Assembly (NCBI GenBank): GCA_032209605.1
Contig: JASFXZ010000074.1
Coordinates: forward strand, 682,001-746,000
Source of the DNA: Mactromeris polynyma
Lineage: Eukaryota; Mollusca; Bivalvia; Venerida; Mactridae
DNA: 64,000 nucleotides
Direction of reading: 5' to 3'
Shown here: positions 1 to 7,559 of the stretch, piece after piece
Numbering within the stretch: position 1 is the stretch's first letter
Layout: the number at the start of each line of letters is the position of its first letter
The notes under the pieces: generated by a model
The model's input: the letters and a program-made list of their open reading frames with translations, nothing else
Told to the model about the DNA's origin: nothing
Database searches by the model: none
Translations under genes and position numbers: made by a program

Positions 1-18
1 CAGAGTCAGTCAGAGTCA
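1..18 (+). repeat. 3' end of a unit cut by the window edge
   Basis: These bases are the last minisatellite copies plus the closing GTCA of a unit that starts outside the window. The first CCATAAGCCG follows at 19. Confidence 0.95.
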
Positions 19-102
19 CCATAAGCCGTAGATTTAGTTGAAAGTATACATATATATATATATTTCAATAGTGTTCATCAAGACGAACAAAATGATGTAT
101 TA
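19..102 (+). repeat. Unit head, 84 bp
   Basis: The head runs from CCATAAGCCG to GATGTATTA and occurs in full and short units alike. It contains the (AT)7 tract and the block CATCAAGACGAACAAAATG, which resembles a block in the second half of the body (see the dimer finding). Known class substitutions lie here: TAGTTTAAAG in six short units, and TAGATCTAG in the full units starting at 20131, 22891, 29515 and 59975. Confidence 0.9.
50..63. repeat. (AT)7 microsatellite in the unit head
   Basis: Fourteen bases of alternating AT. I see the same length in every unit except the short unit at 61631-61941, which has six AT steps. Confidence 0.93.
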
Positions 103-111
103 CTTGACATA

Positions 112-121
112 TTTACGTAAA
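112..121. other. 10-bp perfect palindrome TTTACGTAAA
   Basis: The sequence equals its own reverse complement and is kept in full units because the variable A/C tract begins just after its core. The core TTACGTAA fits the palindromic site bound by PAR-type bZIP factors (C/EBP, E4BP4/vrille, Pdp1). Binding is inference only, since such a short site is common in AT-rich DNA. Confidence 0.6.
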
Positions 122-152
122 CAAAAATTTCAGCTAAAAATCAAAATCGCGT

Positions 153-168
153 ACAGGTCTTGACCTGT
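153..168. other. 16-bp near-palindrome, arms ACAGGTC and GACCTGT
   Basis: Two perfect 7-bp inverted arms flank a TT spacer. Full units carry it almost without exception; the unit at 4752-5303 has GTAAAGGTC, which damages the left arm. The inner AGGTCTTGACCT is one base away from a zero-spaced inverted repeat of the nuclear-receptor half-site AGGTCA. It may be a protein site or simply a structural palindrome. Confidence 0.7.
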
Positions 169-171
169 GAT

Positions 172-210
172 AGAATTTCATTTTTCGGAAAAAAATATTT
201 CTCTCCAATT
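172..210 (+). repeat. Internal sub-repeat block, copy 1
   Basis: These 39 bases align without gaps to 330-368, 158 bp downstream, with 31 identities counted by eye. Shared landmarks in the same order and spacing are AGAATTTC, TTCG, an A-rich run, CTCTCC and ATT. Confidence 0.75.
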
Positions 211-226
211 TTGCTCATTTTTTCAG

Positions 227-319
227 GACTTAAAGACTTACCTACCCCATCGACGAAAATGTCTTCAGCTTTGCAATATATCCATTTTAAATGTTTCCCG
301 AGGTTTTCGCAAAAATCAC
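227..319 (+). other. Exon-like island between splice-site matches
   Basis: A pyrimidine-rich tract ending in TTTTTTCAG stops at 226, and a full donor match GTAAGT starts at 320. The 93 bases between are a multiple of three and open in one frame. The same arrangement occurs in full units; the unit at 14308-14859 has a weaker donor, GTAAGA. Splicing is not shown: AT-rich DNA gives such matches by chance, and the minus strand also has a donor-like TAGGTAAGT in this region. Treat as candidate cryptic splice sites, not a gene. Confidence 0.3.
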
Positions 320-329
320 GTAAGTTATG

Positions 330-368
330 AGAATTTCTATCTTCGAAAAAAGAAATGTCTCTCCGATT
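330..368 (+). repeat. Internal sub-repeat block, copy 2
   Basis: Partner of 172-210. The body/tail boundary at 341/342 falls inside this copy, so the deletion that made the short units cut through an older repeat. Confidence 0.75.
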
Positions 369-376
369 AACCTAGA
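342..376 (+). repeat. Unit tail, 35 bp
   Basis: The tail starts TTCGAAAAAAG and ends ATTAACCTAGA. It is present in both full and short units and leads directly into the first 10-bp copy. Confidence 0.9.
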
Positions 377-570
377 GTCAGTCAGAGTCAGTCAGAGTCA
401 GTCAGAGACTGTCAGAGTCTGTCAGAGTCAGTCAGAGTCTGTCAGAGTCAGTCAGAGTCTGTCAGAGTCAGTCAGAGTCTGTCAGAGTCAGTCAGAGTCT
501 GTCAGAGTCAGTCAGAGTCAGTCAGTGTCTGTCAGAGTCAGTCAGAGTCAGACAGAGTCAGTCAGAGTCA
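377..570 (+). repeat. Nested 10-bp minisatellite, 19 copies plus GTCA
   Basis: Copies are GTCAGTCAGA (A form) or GTCTGTCAGA (T form). The standard order of the fourth base is A A A T T A T A T A T A T A A T A A A, so copies 6 to 13 act as four 20-bp A/T pairs. Copy 15 ends in GT (GTCAGTCAGT) and copy 18 is GTCAGACAGA; these mark the 3' end in nearly all units. All three plus-strand frames are free of stop codons, and every minus-strand frame meets TGA. That explains the long serine/valine/glutamine-rich open frames without implying a gene. Confidence 0.95.
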
Positions 571-1674
571 CCATAAGCCGTAGATTTAGTTGAAAGTATA
601 CATATATATATATATTTCAATAGTGTTCATCAAGACGAACAAAATGATGTATTACTTGACATATTTACGTAAAAACAAATTTCAGCTAAAAATCAAAATC
701 GCGTACAGGTCTTGACCTGTGATAGAATTTCATTTTTCGGAAAAAAATATTTCTCTCCAATTTTGCTCATTTTTTCAGGACTTAAAGACTTACCTACCCC
801 ATCGACGAAAATGTCTTCAGCTTTGCAATATATCCATTTTAAATGTTTCCCGAGGTTTTCGCAAAAATCACGTAAGTTATGAGAATTTCTATCTTCGAAA
901 AAAGAAATGTCTCTCCGATTAACCTAGAGTCAGTCAGAGTCAGTCAGAGTCAGTCAGAGTCTGTCAGAGTCTGTCAGAGTCAGTCAGAGTCTGTCAGAGT
1001 CAGTCAGAGTCTGTCAGAGTCAGTCAGAGTCTGTCAGAGTCAGTCAGAGTCTGTCAGAGTCAGGCAGAGTCAGTCAGTGTCTGTCAGAGTCAGTCAGAGT
1101 CAGACAGAGTCAGTCACAGTCACCATAAGCCGTAGATTTAGTTGAAAGTATACATATATATATATATTTCAATAGTGTTCATCAAGACGAACAAAATGAT
1201 GTATTACTTGACATATTTACGTAAAAACAAATTTCAGCTAAAAATCAAAATCGCGTACAGGTCTTGACCTGTGATAGAATTTCATTTTTCGGAAAAAAAT
1301 ATTTCTCTCCAATTTTGCTCATTTTTTCAGGACTTAAAGACTTACCTACCCCATCGACGAAAATGTCTTCAGCTTTGCAATATATCCATTTTAAATGTTT
1401 CCCGAGGTTTTCGCAAAAATCACGTAAGTTATGAGAATTTCTATCTTCGAAAAAAGAAATGTCTCTCCGATTAACCTAGAGTCAGTCAGAGTCAGTCAGA
1501 GTCAGTCAGAGTCTGTCAGAGTCTGTCAGAGTCAGTCAGAGTCTGTCAGAGTCAGTCAGAGTCTGTCAGAGTCAGTCAGAGTCCGTCAGAGTCAGTCAGA
1601 GTCCGTCAGAGTCAGTCAGAGTCAGTCAGTGTCTGTCAGAGTCAGTCAGAGTCAGACAGAGTCAGTCAGAGTCA
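571..1674 (+). repeat. Two full units (571, 1123)
   Basis: Each is 552 bp. The unit at 571 is class G and the unit at 1123 is class C. Confidence 0.95.
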
Positions 1675-2007
1675 CCATAAGCCGTAGATTTAGTTGAAAG
1701 TATACATATATATATATATTTCAATAGTGTTAATCAAGACGAACAAAATGATGTATTATTCGAAAAAAGAAATGTCTCTCCGATTAACCTAGAGTCAGTC
1801 AGAGTCAGTCAGAGTCAGCTAGAGTCTGTCAGAGTCTGTCAGAGTCTGTCAGAGTCTGTCAGAGTCAGTCAGAGTCTGTCAGAGTCAGTCAGAGTCTGTC
1901 AGAGTCAGTCAGAGTCTGTCAGAGTCAGTCAGAGTCTGTCAGAGTCAGGCAGAGTCAGTCAGTGTCTGTCAGAGTCAGTCAGAGTCAGACAGAGTCAGTC
2001 ACAGTCA
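1675..2007 (+). repeat. Short unit 1, 333 bp, 21 copies (class G)
   Basis: Head joined directly to tail at GTATTA/TTCGAA (about 1758). The head has the private change GTGTTAATC, and copy 3 is the private GTCAGCTAGA (1814-1823). It follows a class C full unit. Confidence 0.95.
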
Positions 2008-2579
2008 CCATAAGCCGTAGATTTAGTTGAAAGTATACATATATATATATATTTCAATAGTGTTCATCAAGACGAACAAAATGATGTATTACTTGACATA
2101 TTTACGTAAAAACAAATTTCAGCTAAAAATCAAAATCGCGTACAGGTCTTGACCTGTGATAGAATTTCATTTTTCGGAAACAAATATTTCTCTCCAATTT
2201 TGCTCATTTTTTCAGGACTTAAAGACTTACCTACCCCATCGACGAAAATGTCTTCAGCTTTGCAATATATCCATTTTAAATGTTTCCCGAGGTTTTCGCA
2301 AAAATCACGTAAGTTATGAGAATTTCTATCTTCGAAAAAAGAAATGTCTCTCCGATTAACCTAGAGTCAGTCAGAGTCAGTCAGAGTCAGTCAGAGACTG
2401 TCAGAGTCTGTCAGAGTCAGTCAGAGTCTGTCAGAGTCAGTCAGAGTCTGTCAGAGTCAGTCAGAGTCTGTCAGAGTCAGTCAGAGTCTGTCAGAGTCAG
2501 TCAGAGTCAGTCAGTGTCTGTCAGAGTCAGTCAGAGTCAGACAGAGTCAGTCAGAGTCAGTCAGAGTCAGTCAGAGTCA
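2008..2579 (+). repeat. Full unit, 572 bp, 21 copies (class A)
   Basis: Two extra GTCAGTCAGA copies sit at the 3' end of the minisatellite, after copy 18. The body has GGAAACAAAT, a private substitution. Confidence 0.94.
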
Positions 2580-3683
2580 CCATAAGCCGTAGATTTAGTT
2601 GAAAGTATACATATATATATATATTTCAATAGTGTTCATCAAGACGAACAAAATGATGTATTACTTGACATATTTACGTAAACAAAAATTTCAGCTAAAA
2701 ATCAAAATCGCGTACAGGTCTTGACCTGTGATAGAATTTCATTTTTCGGAAAAAAATATTTCTCTCCAATTTTGCTCATTTTTTCAGGACTTAAAGACTT
2801 ACCTACCCCATCGACGAAAATGTCTTCAGCTTTGCAATATATCCATTTTAAATGTTTCCCGAGGTTTTCGCAAAAATCACGTAAGTTATGAGAATTTCTA
2901 TCTTCGAAAAAAGAAATGTCTCTCCGATTAACCTAGAGTCAGTCAGAGTCAGTCAGAGTCAGTCAGAGTCTGTCAGAGTCTGTCAGAGTCAGTCAGAGTC
3001 TGTCAGAGTCAGTCAGAGTCTGTCAGAGTCAGTCAGAGTCTGTCAGAGTCAGTCAGAGTCTGTCAGAGTCAGTCAGAGTCAGTCAGTGTCTGTCAGAGTC
3101 AGTCAGAGTCAGACAGAGTCAGTCAGAGTCACCATAAGCCGTAGATTTAGTTGAAAGTATACATATATATATATATTTCAATAGTGTTCATCAAGACGAA
3201 CAAAATGATGTATTACTTGACATATTTACGTAAAAAAAAATTTCAGCTAAAAATCAAAATCGCGTACAGGTCTTGACCTGTGATAGAATTTCATTTTTCG
3301 GAAAAAAATATTTCTCTCCAATTTTGCTCATTTTTTCAGGACTTAAAGACTTACCTACCCCATCGACGAAAATGTCTTCAGCTTTGCAATATATCCATTT
3401 TAAATGTTTCCCGAGGTTTTCGCAAAAATCACGTAAGTTATGAGAATTTCTATCTTCGAAAAAAGAAATGTCTCTCCGATTAACCTAGAGTCAGTCAGAG
3501 TCAGTCAGAGTCAGTCAGAGTCTGTCAGAGTCTGTCAGAGTCAGTCAGAGTCTGTCAGAGTCAGTCAGAGTCTGTCAGAGTCAGTCAGAGTCTGTCAGAG
3601 TCAGTCAGAGTCTGTCAGAGTCAGTCAGAGTCAGTCAGTGTCTGTCAGAGTCAGTCAGAGTCAGACAGAGTCAGTCAGAGTCA
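2580..3683 (+). repeat. Two full units (2580, 3132)
   Basis: Both are 552 bp and plain. The first has A/C tract AAACAAAAA, the second nine A. Confidence 0.95.
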
Positions 3684-3956
3684 CCATAAGCCGTAGATTT
3701 AGTTGAAAGTATACATATATATATATATTTCAATAGTGTTCATCAAGACGAACAAAATGATGTATTATTCGAAAAAAGAAATGTCTCTCCGATTAACCTA
3801 GAGTCAGTCAGAGTCAGTCAGAGTCTGTCAGAGTCAGTCAGAGTCTGTCAGAGTCAGTCAGAGTCTGTCAGAGTCAGTCAGAGTCTGTCAGAGTCAGGCA
3901 GAGTCAGTCAGTGTCTGTCAGAGTCAGTCAGAGTCAGACAGAGTCAGTCACAGTCA
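3684..3956 (+). repeat. Short unit 2, 273 bp, 15 copies (class G)
   Basis: Body deleted at the common junction, with a contracted minisatellite. It forms a tandem pair with the next short unit, and the pair is repeated at 6169-6684. Confidence 0.95.
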
Positions 3957-4199
3957 CCATAAGCCGTAGATTTAGTTGAAAGTATACATATATATATATA
4001 TTTCAATAGTGTTCATCAAGACGAACAAAATGATGTATTATTCGAAAAAAGAAATGTCTCTCCGATTAACCTAGAGTCAGTCAGAGTCAGTCAGAGTCTG
4101 TCAGAGTCAGTCAGAGTCTGTCAGAGTCAGTCAGAGTCAGTCAGTGTCTGTCAGAGTCAGTCAGAGTCAGACAGAGTCAGTCAGAGTCAGTCAGAGTCA
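3957..4199 (+). repeat. Short unit 3, 243 bp, 12 copies
   Basis: One of the two smallest units in the window. It is not class G and has one extra GTCAGTCAGA after copy 18. Confidence 0.95.
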
Positions 4200-5303
4200 C
4201 CATAAGCCGTAGATTTAGTTGAAAGTATACATATATATATATATTTCAATAGTGTTCATCAAGACGAACAAAATGATGTATTACTTGACATATTTACGTA
4301 AACAAAAATTTCAGCTAAAAATCAAAATCGCGTACAGGTCTTGACCTGTGATAGAATTTCATTTTTCGGAAAAAAATATTTCTCTCCAATTTTGCTCATT
4401 TTTTCAGGACTTAAAGACTTACCTACCCCATCGACGAAAATGTCTTCAGCTTTGCAATATATCCATTTTAAATGTTTCCCGAGGTTTTCGCAAAAATCAC
4501 GTAAGTTATGAGAATTTCTATCTTCGAAAAAAGAAATGTCTCTCCGATTAACCTAGAGTCAGTCAGAGTCAGTCAGAGTCAGTCAGAGTCTGTCAGAGTC
4601 TGTCAGAGTCAGTCAGAGTCTGTCAGAGTCAGTCAGAGTCTGTCAGAGTCAGTCAGAGTCTGTCAGAGTCAGTCAGAGTCTGTCAGAGTCAGTCAGAGTC
4701 AGTCAGTGTCTGTCAGAGTCAGTCAGAGTCAGACAGAGTCAGTCAGAGTCACCATAAGCCGTAGATTTAGTTGAAAGTATACATATATATATATATTTCA
4801 ATAGTGTTCATCAAGACGAACAAAATGATGTATTACTTGACATATTTACGTAAAAAAAAATTTCAGCTAAAAATCAAAATCGCGTAAAGGTCTTGACCTG
4901 TGATAGAATTTCATTTTTCGGAAAAAAATATTTCTCTCCAATTTTGCTCATTTTTTCAGGACTTAAAGACTTACCTACCCCATCGACGAAAATGTCTTCA
5001 GCTTTGCAATATATCCATTTTAAATGTTTCCCGAGGTTTTCGCAAAAATCACGTAAGTTATGAGAATTTCTATCTTCGAAAAAAGAAATGTCTCTCCGAT
5101 TAACCTAGAGTCAGTCAGAGTCAGTCAGAGTCAGTCAGAGTCTGTCAGAGTCTGTCAGAGTCAGTCAGAGTCTGTCAGAGTCAGTCAGAGTCTGTCAGAG
5201 TCAGTCAGAGTCCGTCAGAGTCAGTCAGAGTCCGTCAGAGTCAGTCAGAGTCAGTCAGTGTCTGTCAGAGTCAGTCAGAGTCAGACAGAGTCAGTCAGAG
5301 TCA
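4200..5303 (+). repeat. Two full units (4200, 4752)
   Basis: The first is plain. The second is class C and has GTAAAGGTC in place of GTACAGGTC, which breaks one arm of the palindrome. Confidence 0.95.
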
Positions 5304-5626
5304 CCATAAGCCGTACATTTAGTTGAAAGTATACATATATATATATATTTCAATAGTGTTCATCAAGACGAACAAAATGATGTATTATTCGAAAAAAGAA
5401 ATGTCTCTCCGATTAACCTAGAGTCAGTCAGAGTCAGTCAGAGTCAGTCAGAGTCTGTCAGAGTCTGTCAGAGTCTGTCAGAGTCAGTCAGAGTCTGTCA
5501 GAGTCAGTCAGAGTCTGTCAGAGTCAGTCAGAGTCTGTCAGAGTCAGTCAGAGTCTGTCAGAGTCAGGCAGAGTCAGTCAGTGTCTGTCAGAGTCAGTCA
5601 GAGTCAGACAGAGTCAGTCACAGTCA
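5304..5626 (+). repeat. Short unit 4, 323 bp, 20 copies (class G)
   Basis: Common junction; follows a class C full unit. The head has TACATTTAG, a private change. Confidence 0.95.
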
Positions 5627-6168
5627 CCATAAGCCGTAGATTTAGTTGAAAGTATACATATATATATATATTTCAATAGTGTTCATCAAGACGAACAAAA
5701 TGATGTATTACTTGACATATTTACGTAAAAACAAATTTCAGCTAAAAATCAAAATCGCGTACAGGTCTTGACCTGTGATAGAATTTCATTTTTCGGAAAA
5801 AAATATTTCTCTCCAATTTTGCTCATTTTTTCAGGACTTAAAGACTTACCTACCCCATCGACGAAAATGTCTTCAGCTTTGCAATATATCCATTTTCAAT
5901 GTTTCCCGAGGTTTTCGCAAAAATCACGTAAGTTATGAGAATTTCTATCTTCGAAAAAAGAAATGTCTCTCCGATTAACCTAGAGTCAGTCAGAGTCAGT
6001 CAGAGACTGTCAGAGTCTGTCAGAGTCAGTCAGAGTCTGTCAGAGTCAGTCAGAGTCTGTCAGAGTCAGTCAGAGTCTGTCAGAGTCAGTCAGAGTCTGT
6101 CAGAGTCAGTCAGAGTCAGTCAGTGTCTGTCAGAGTCAGTCAGAGTCAGACAGAGTCAGTCAGAGTCA
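5627..6168 (+). repeat. Full unit, 542 bp, 18 copies
   Basis: One minisatellite copy is lost at the 5' side, and GACTGTCAGA marks class A descent. The body has CCATTTTCAATG, shared with the units starting at 49345, 56649 and 58901. Confidence 0.94.
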
Positions 6169-6441
6169 CCATAAGCCGTAGATTTAGTTGAAAGTATACA
6201 TATATATATATATTTCAATAGTGTTCATCAAGACGAACAAAATGATGTATTATTCGAAAAAAGAAATGTCTCTCCGATTAACCTAGAGTCAGTCAGAGTC
6301 AGTCAGAGTCTGTCAGAGTCAGTCAGAGTCTGTCAGAGTCAGTCAGAGTCTGTCAGAGTCAGTCAGAGTCTGTCAGAGTCAGGCAGAGTCAGTCAGTGTC
6401 TGTCAGAGTCAGTCAGAGTCAGACAGAGTCAGTCACAGTCA
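6169..6441 (+). repeat. Short unit 5, 273 bp, 15 copies (class G)
   Basis: Same architecture as short unit 2. Confidence 0.95.
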
Positions 6442-6684
6442 CCATAAGCCGTAGATTTAGTTGAAAGTATACATATATATATATATTTCAATAGTGTTCA
6501 TCAAGACGAACAAAATGATGTATTATTCGAAAAAAGAAATGTCTCTCCGATTAACCTAGAGTCAGTCAGAGTCAGTCAGAGTCTGTCAGAGTCAGTCAGA
6601 GTCTGTCAGAGTCAGTCAGAGTCAGTCAGTGTCTGTCAGAGTCAGTCAGAGTCAGACAGAGTCAGTCAGAGTCAGTCAGAGTCA
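6442..6684 (+). repeat. Short unit 6, 243 bp, 12 copies
   Basis: Same architecture as short unit 3. Confidence 0.95.
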
Positions 6685-7236
6685 CCATAAGCCGTAGATT
6701 TAGTTGAAAGTATACATATATATATATATTTCAATAGTGTTCATCAAGACGAACAAAATGATGTATTACTTGACATATTTACGTAAACAAAAATTTCAGC
6801 TAAAAATCAAAATCGCGTACAGGTCTTGACCTGTGATAGAATTTCATTTTTCGGAAAAAAATATTTCTCTCCAATTTTGCTCATTTTTTCAGGACTTAAA
6901 GACTTACCTACCCCATCGACGAAAATGTCTTCAGCTTTGCAATATATCCATTTTAAATGTTTCCCGAGGTTTTCGCAAAAATCACGTAAGTTATGAGAAT
7001 TTCTATCTTCGAAAAAAGAAATGTCTCTCCGATTAACCTAGAGTCAGTCAGAGTCAGTCAGAGTCAGTCAGAGTCTGTCAGAGTCTGTCAGAGTCAGTCA
7101 GAGTCTGTCAGAGTCAGTCAGAGTCTGTCAGAGTCAGTCAGAGTCTGTCAGAGTCAGTCAGAGTCTGTCAGAGTCAGTCAGAGTCAGTCAGTGTCTGTCA
7201 GAGTCAGTCAGAGTCAGACAGAGTCAGTCAGAGTCA
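6685..7236 (+). repeat. Full unit, 552 bp (plain)
   Basis: Standard unit with A/C tract AAACAAAAA. Confidence 0.95.
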
Positions 7237-7559
7237 CCATAAGCCGTAGATTTAGTTGAAAGTATACATATATATATATATTTCAATAGTGTTCATCAAG
7301 ACGAACAAAATGATGTATTATTCGAAAAAAGAAATGTCTCTCCGATTAACCTAGAGTCAGTCAGAGTCAGTCAGAGTCAGTCAGAGTCTGTCAGAGTCTG
7401 TCAGAGTCTGTCAGAGTCAGTCAGAGTCTGTCAGAGTCAGTCAGAGTCTGTCAGAGTCAGTCAGAGTCTGTCAGAGTCAGTCAGAGTCTGTCAGAGTCAG
7501 TCAGAGTCAGTCAGTGTCTGTCAGAGTCAGTCAGAGTCAGACAGAGTCAGTCAGAGTCA
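7237..7559 (+). repeat. Short unit 7, 323 bp, 20 copies
   Basis: Common junction, three consecutive GTCTG copies near the 5' end of the minisatellite, not class G. Confidence 0.95.

Larger units (their letters stand above)
103..341 (+). repeat. Unit body, 239 bp, absent from short units
   Basis: The body is AT-rich and runs from CTTGACATAT to GAATTTCTATC. It is the exact segment missing from all 27 short units, whose junction reads GTATTA joined to TTCGAA. It holds the TTTACGTAAA palindrome, the ACAGGTC-TT-GACCTGT palindrome and the exon-like island. It is not a recognisable transposon: the ends show no terminal inverted repeats and the junction shows no target-site duplication. Confidence 0.93.
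19..570 (+). repeat. Reference full unit, 552 bp (class A)
   Basis: This is the first complete unit and serves as the coordinate reference: head 19-102, body 103-341, tail 342-376, minisatellite 377-566, closing GTCA 567-570. Copy 4 of its minisatellite is GACTGTCAGA, which makes it class A. Its A/C tract at 119-127 reads AAACAAAAA; other units carry AAAAACAAA, nine A, or AAAACAAAA at the same length. Confidence 0.97.
3684..4751 (+). repeat. Local duplication D, copy 1 (1068 bp)
   Basis: The order 273-bp short, 243-bp short, 552-bp full (A/C tract AAACAAAAA) is the same as at 6169-7236, 2485 bp further on. Confidence 0.85.
6169..7236 (+). repeat. Local duplication D, copy 2 (1068 bp)
   Basis: Partner of 3684-4751: two short units of identical lengths, then a plain full unit (6685-7236). 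Confidence 0.85.

Noticed and set aside
141..218. A 25-residue minus-strand frame starting with ATG
   Set aside because: It is too short to support, has no domain or start context that can be assessed, and lies in repeated AT-rich DNA.
296..312. CENP-B-box-like 17-mer on the minus strand (TTGCGAAAACCTCGGGA)
   Set aside because: It matches seven of the nine essential positions, including CGGG. By rough estimate about one such match is expected by chance in a unit of this size searched on both strands.
169..341. Inverted repeat GATAGAATTTC / GAATTTCTATC bounding part of the body (10 of 11 identical)
   Set aside because: The right arm ends exactly at the deletion breakpoint, but the left arm is 66 bp inside the body. 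A match of this quality is expected nearly by chance in AT-rich DNA, so it does not show a MITE.
103..341. Body as a transposon insertion into a short ancestral unit
   Set aside because: There are no terminal inverted repeats, no target-site duplication and no transposase or tail. The internal dimer also runs across the body/tail boundary, which fits a deletion better.
167..370. A 67-residue open frame repeated about once per full unit
   Set aside because: It starts at a GTG inside the palindrome, not an ATG. It has no recognisable domain and exists only because the repeated sequence is nearly identical. The unit at 55774 and the extra-A unit at 37257 break it, with nothing to suggest selection.
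377..570. CRISPR-like array of short direct repeats
   Set aside because: The 10-bp copies abut with no unique spacers, and no cas gene is present. It is a minisatellite.
327..593. An 88-residue frame rich in Val, Ser, Gln and Arg, repeated in every full unit (up to 149 residues at 13099-13548)
   Set aside because: The 10-bp minisatellite has no stop codon in any plus-strand frame, so long frames arise automatically. Copy number changes by 10 bp shift the frame freely, which is not expected of a coding sequence.
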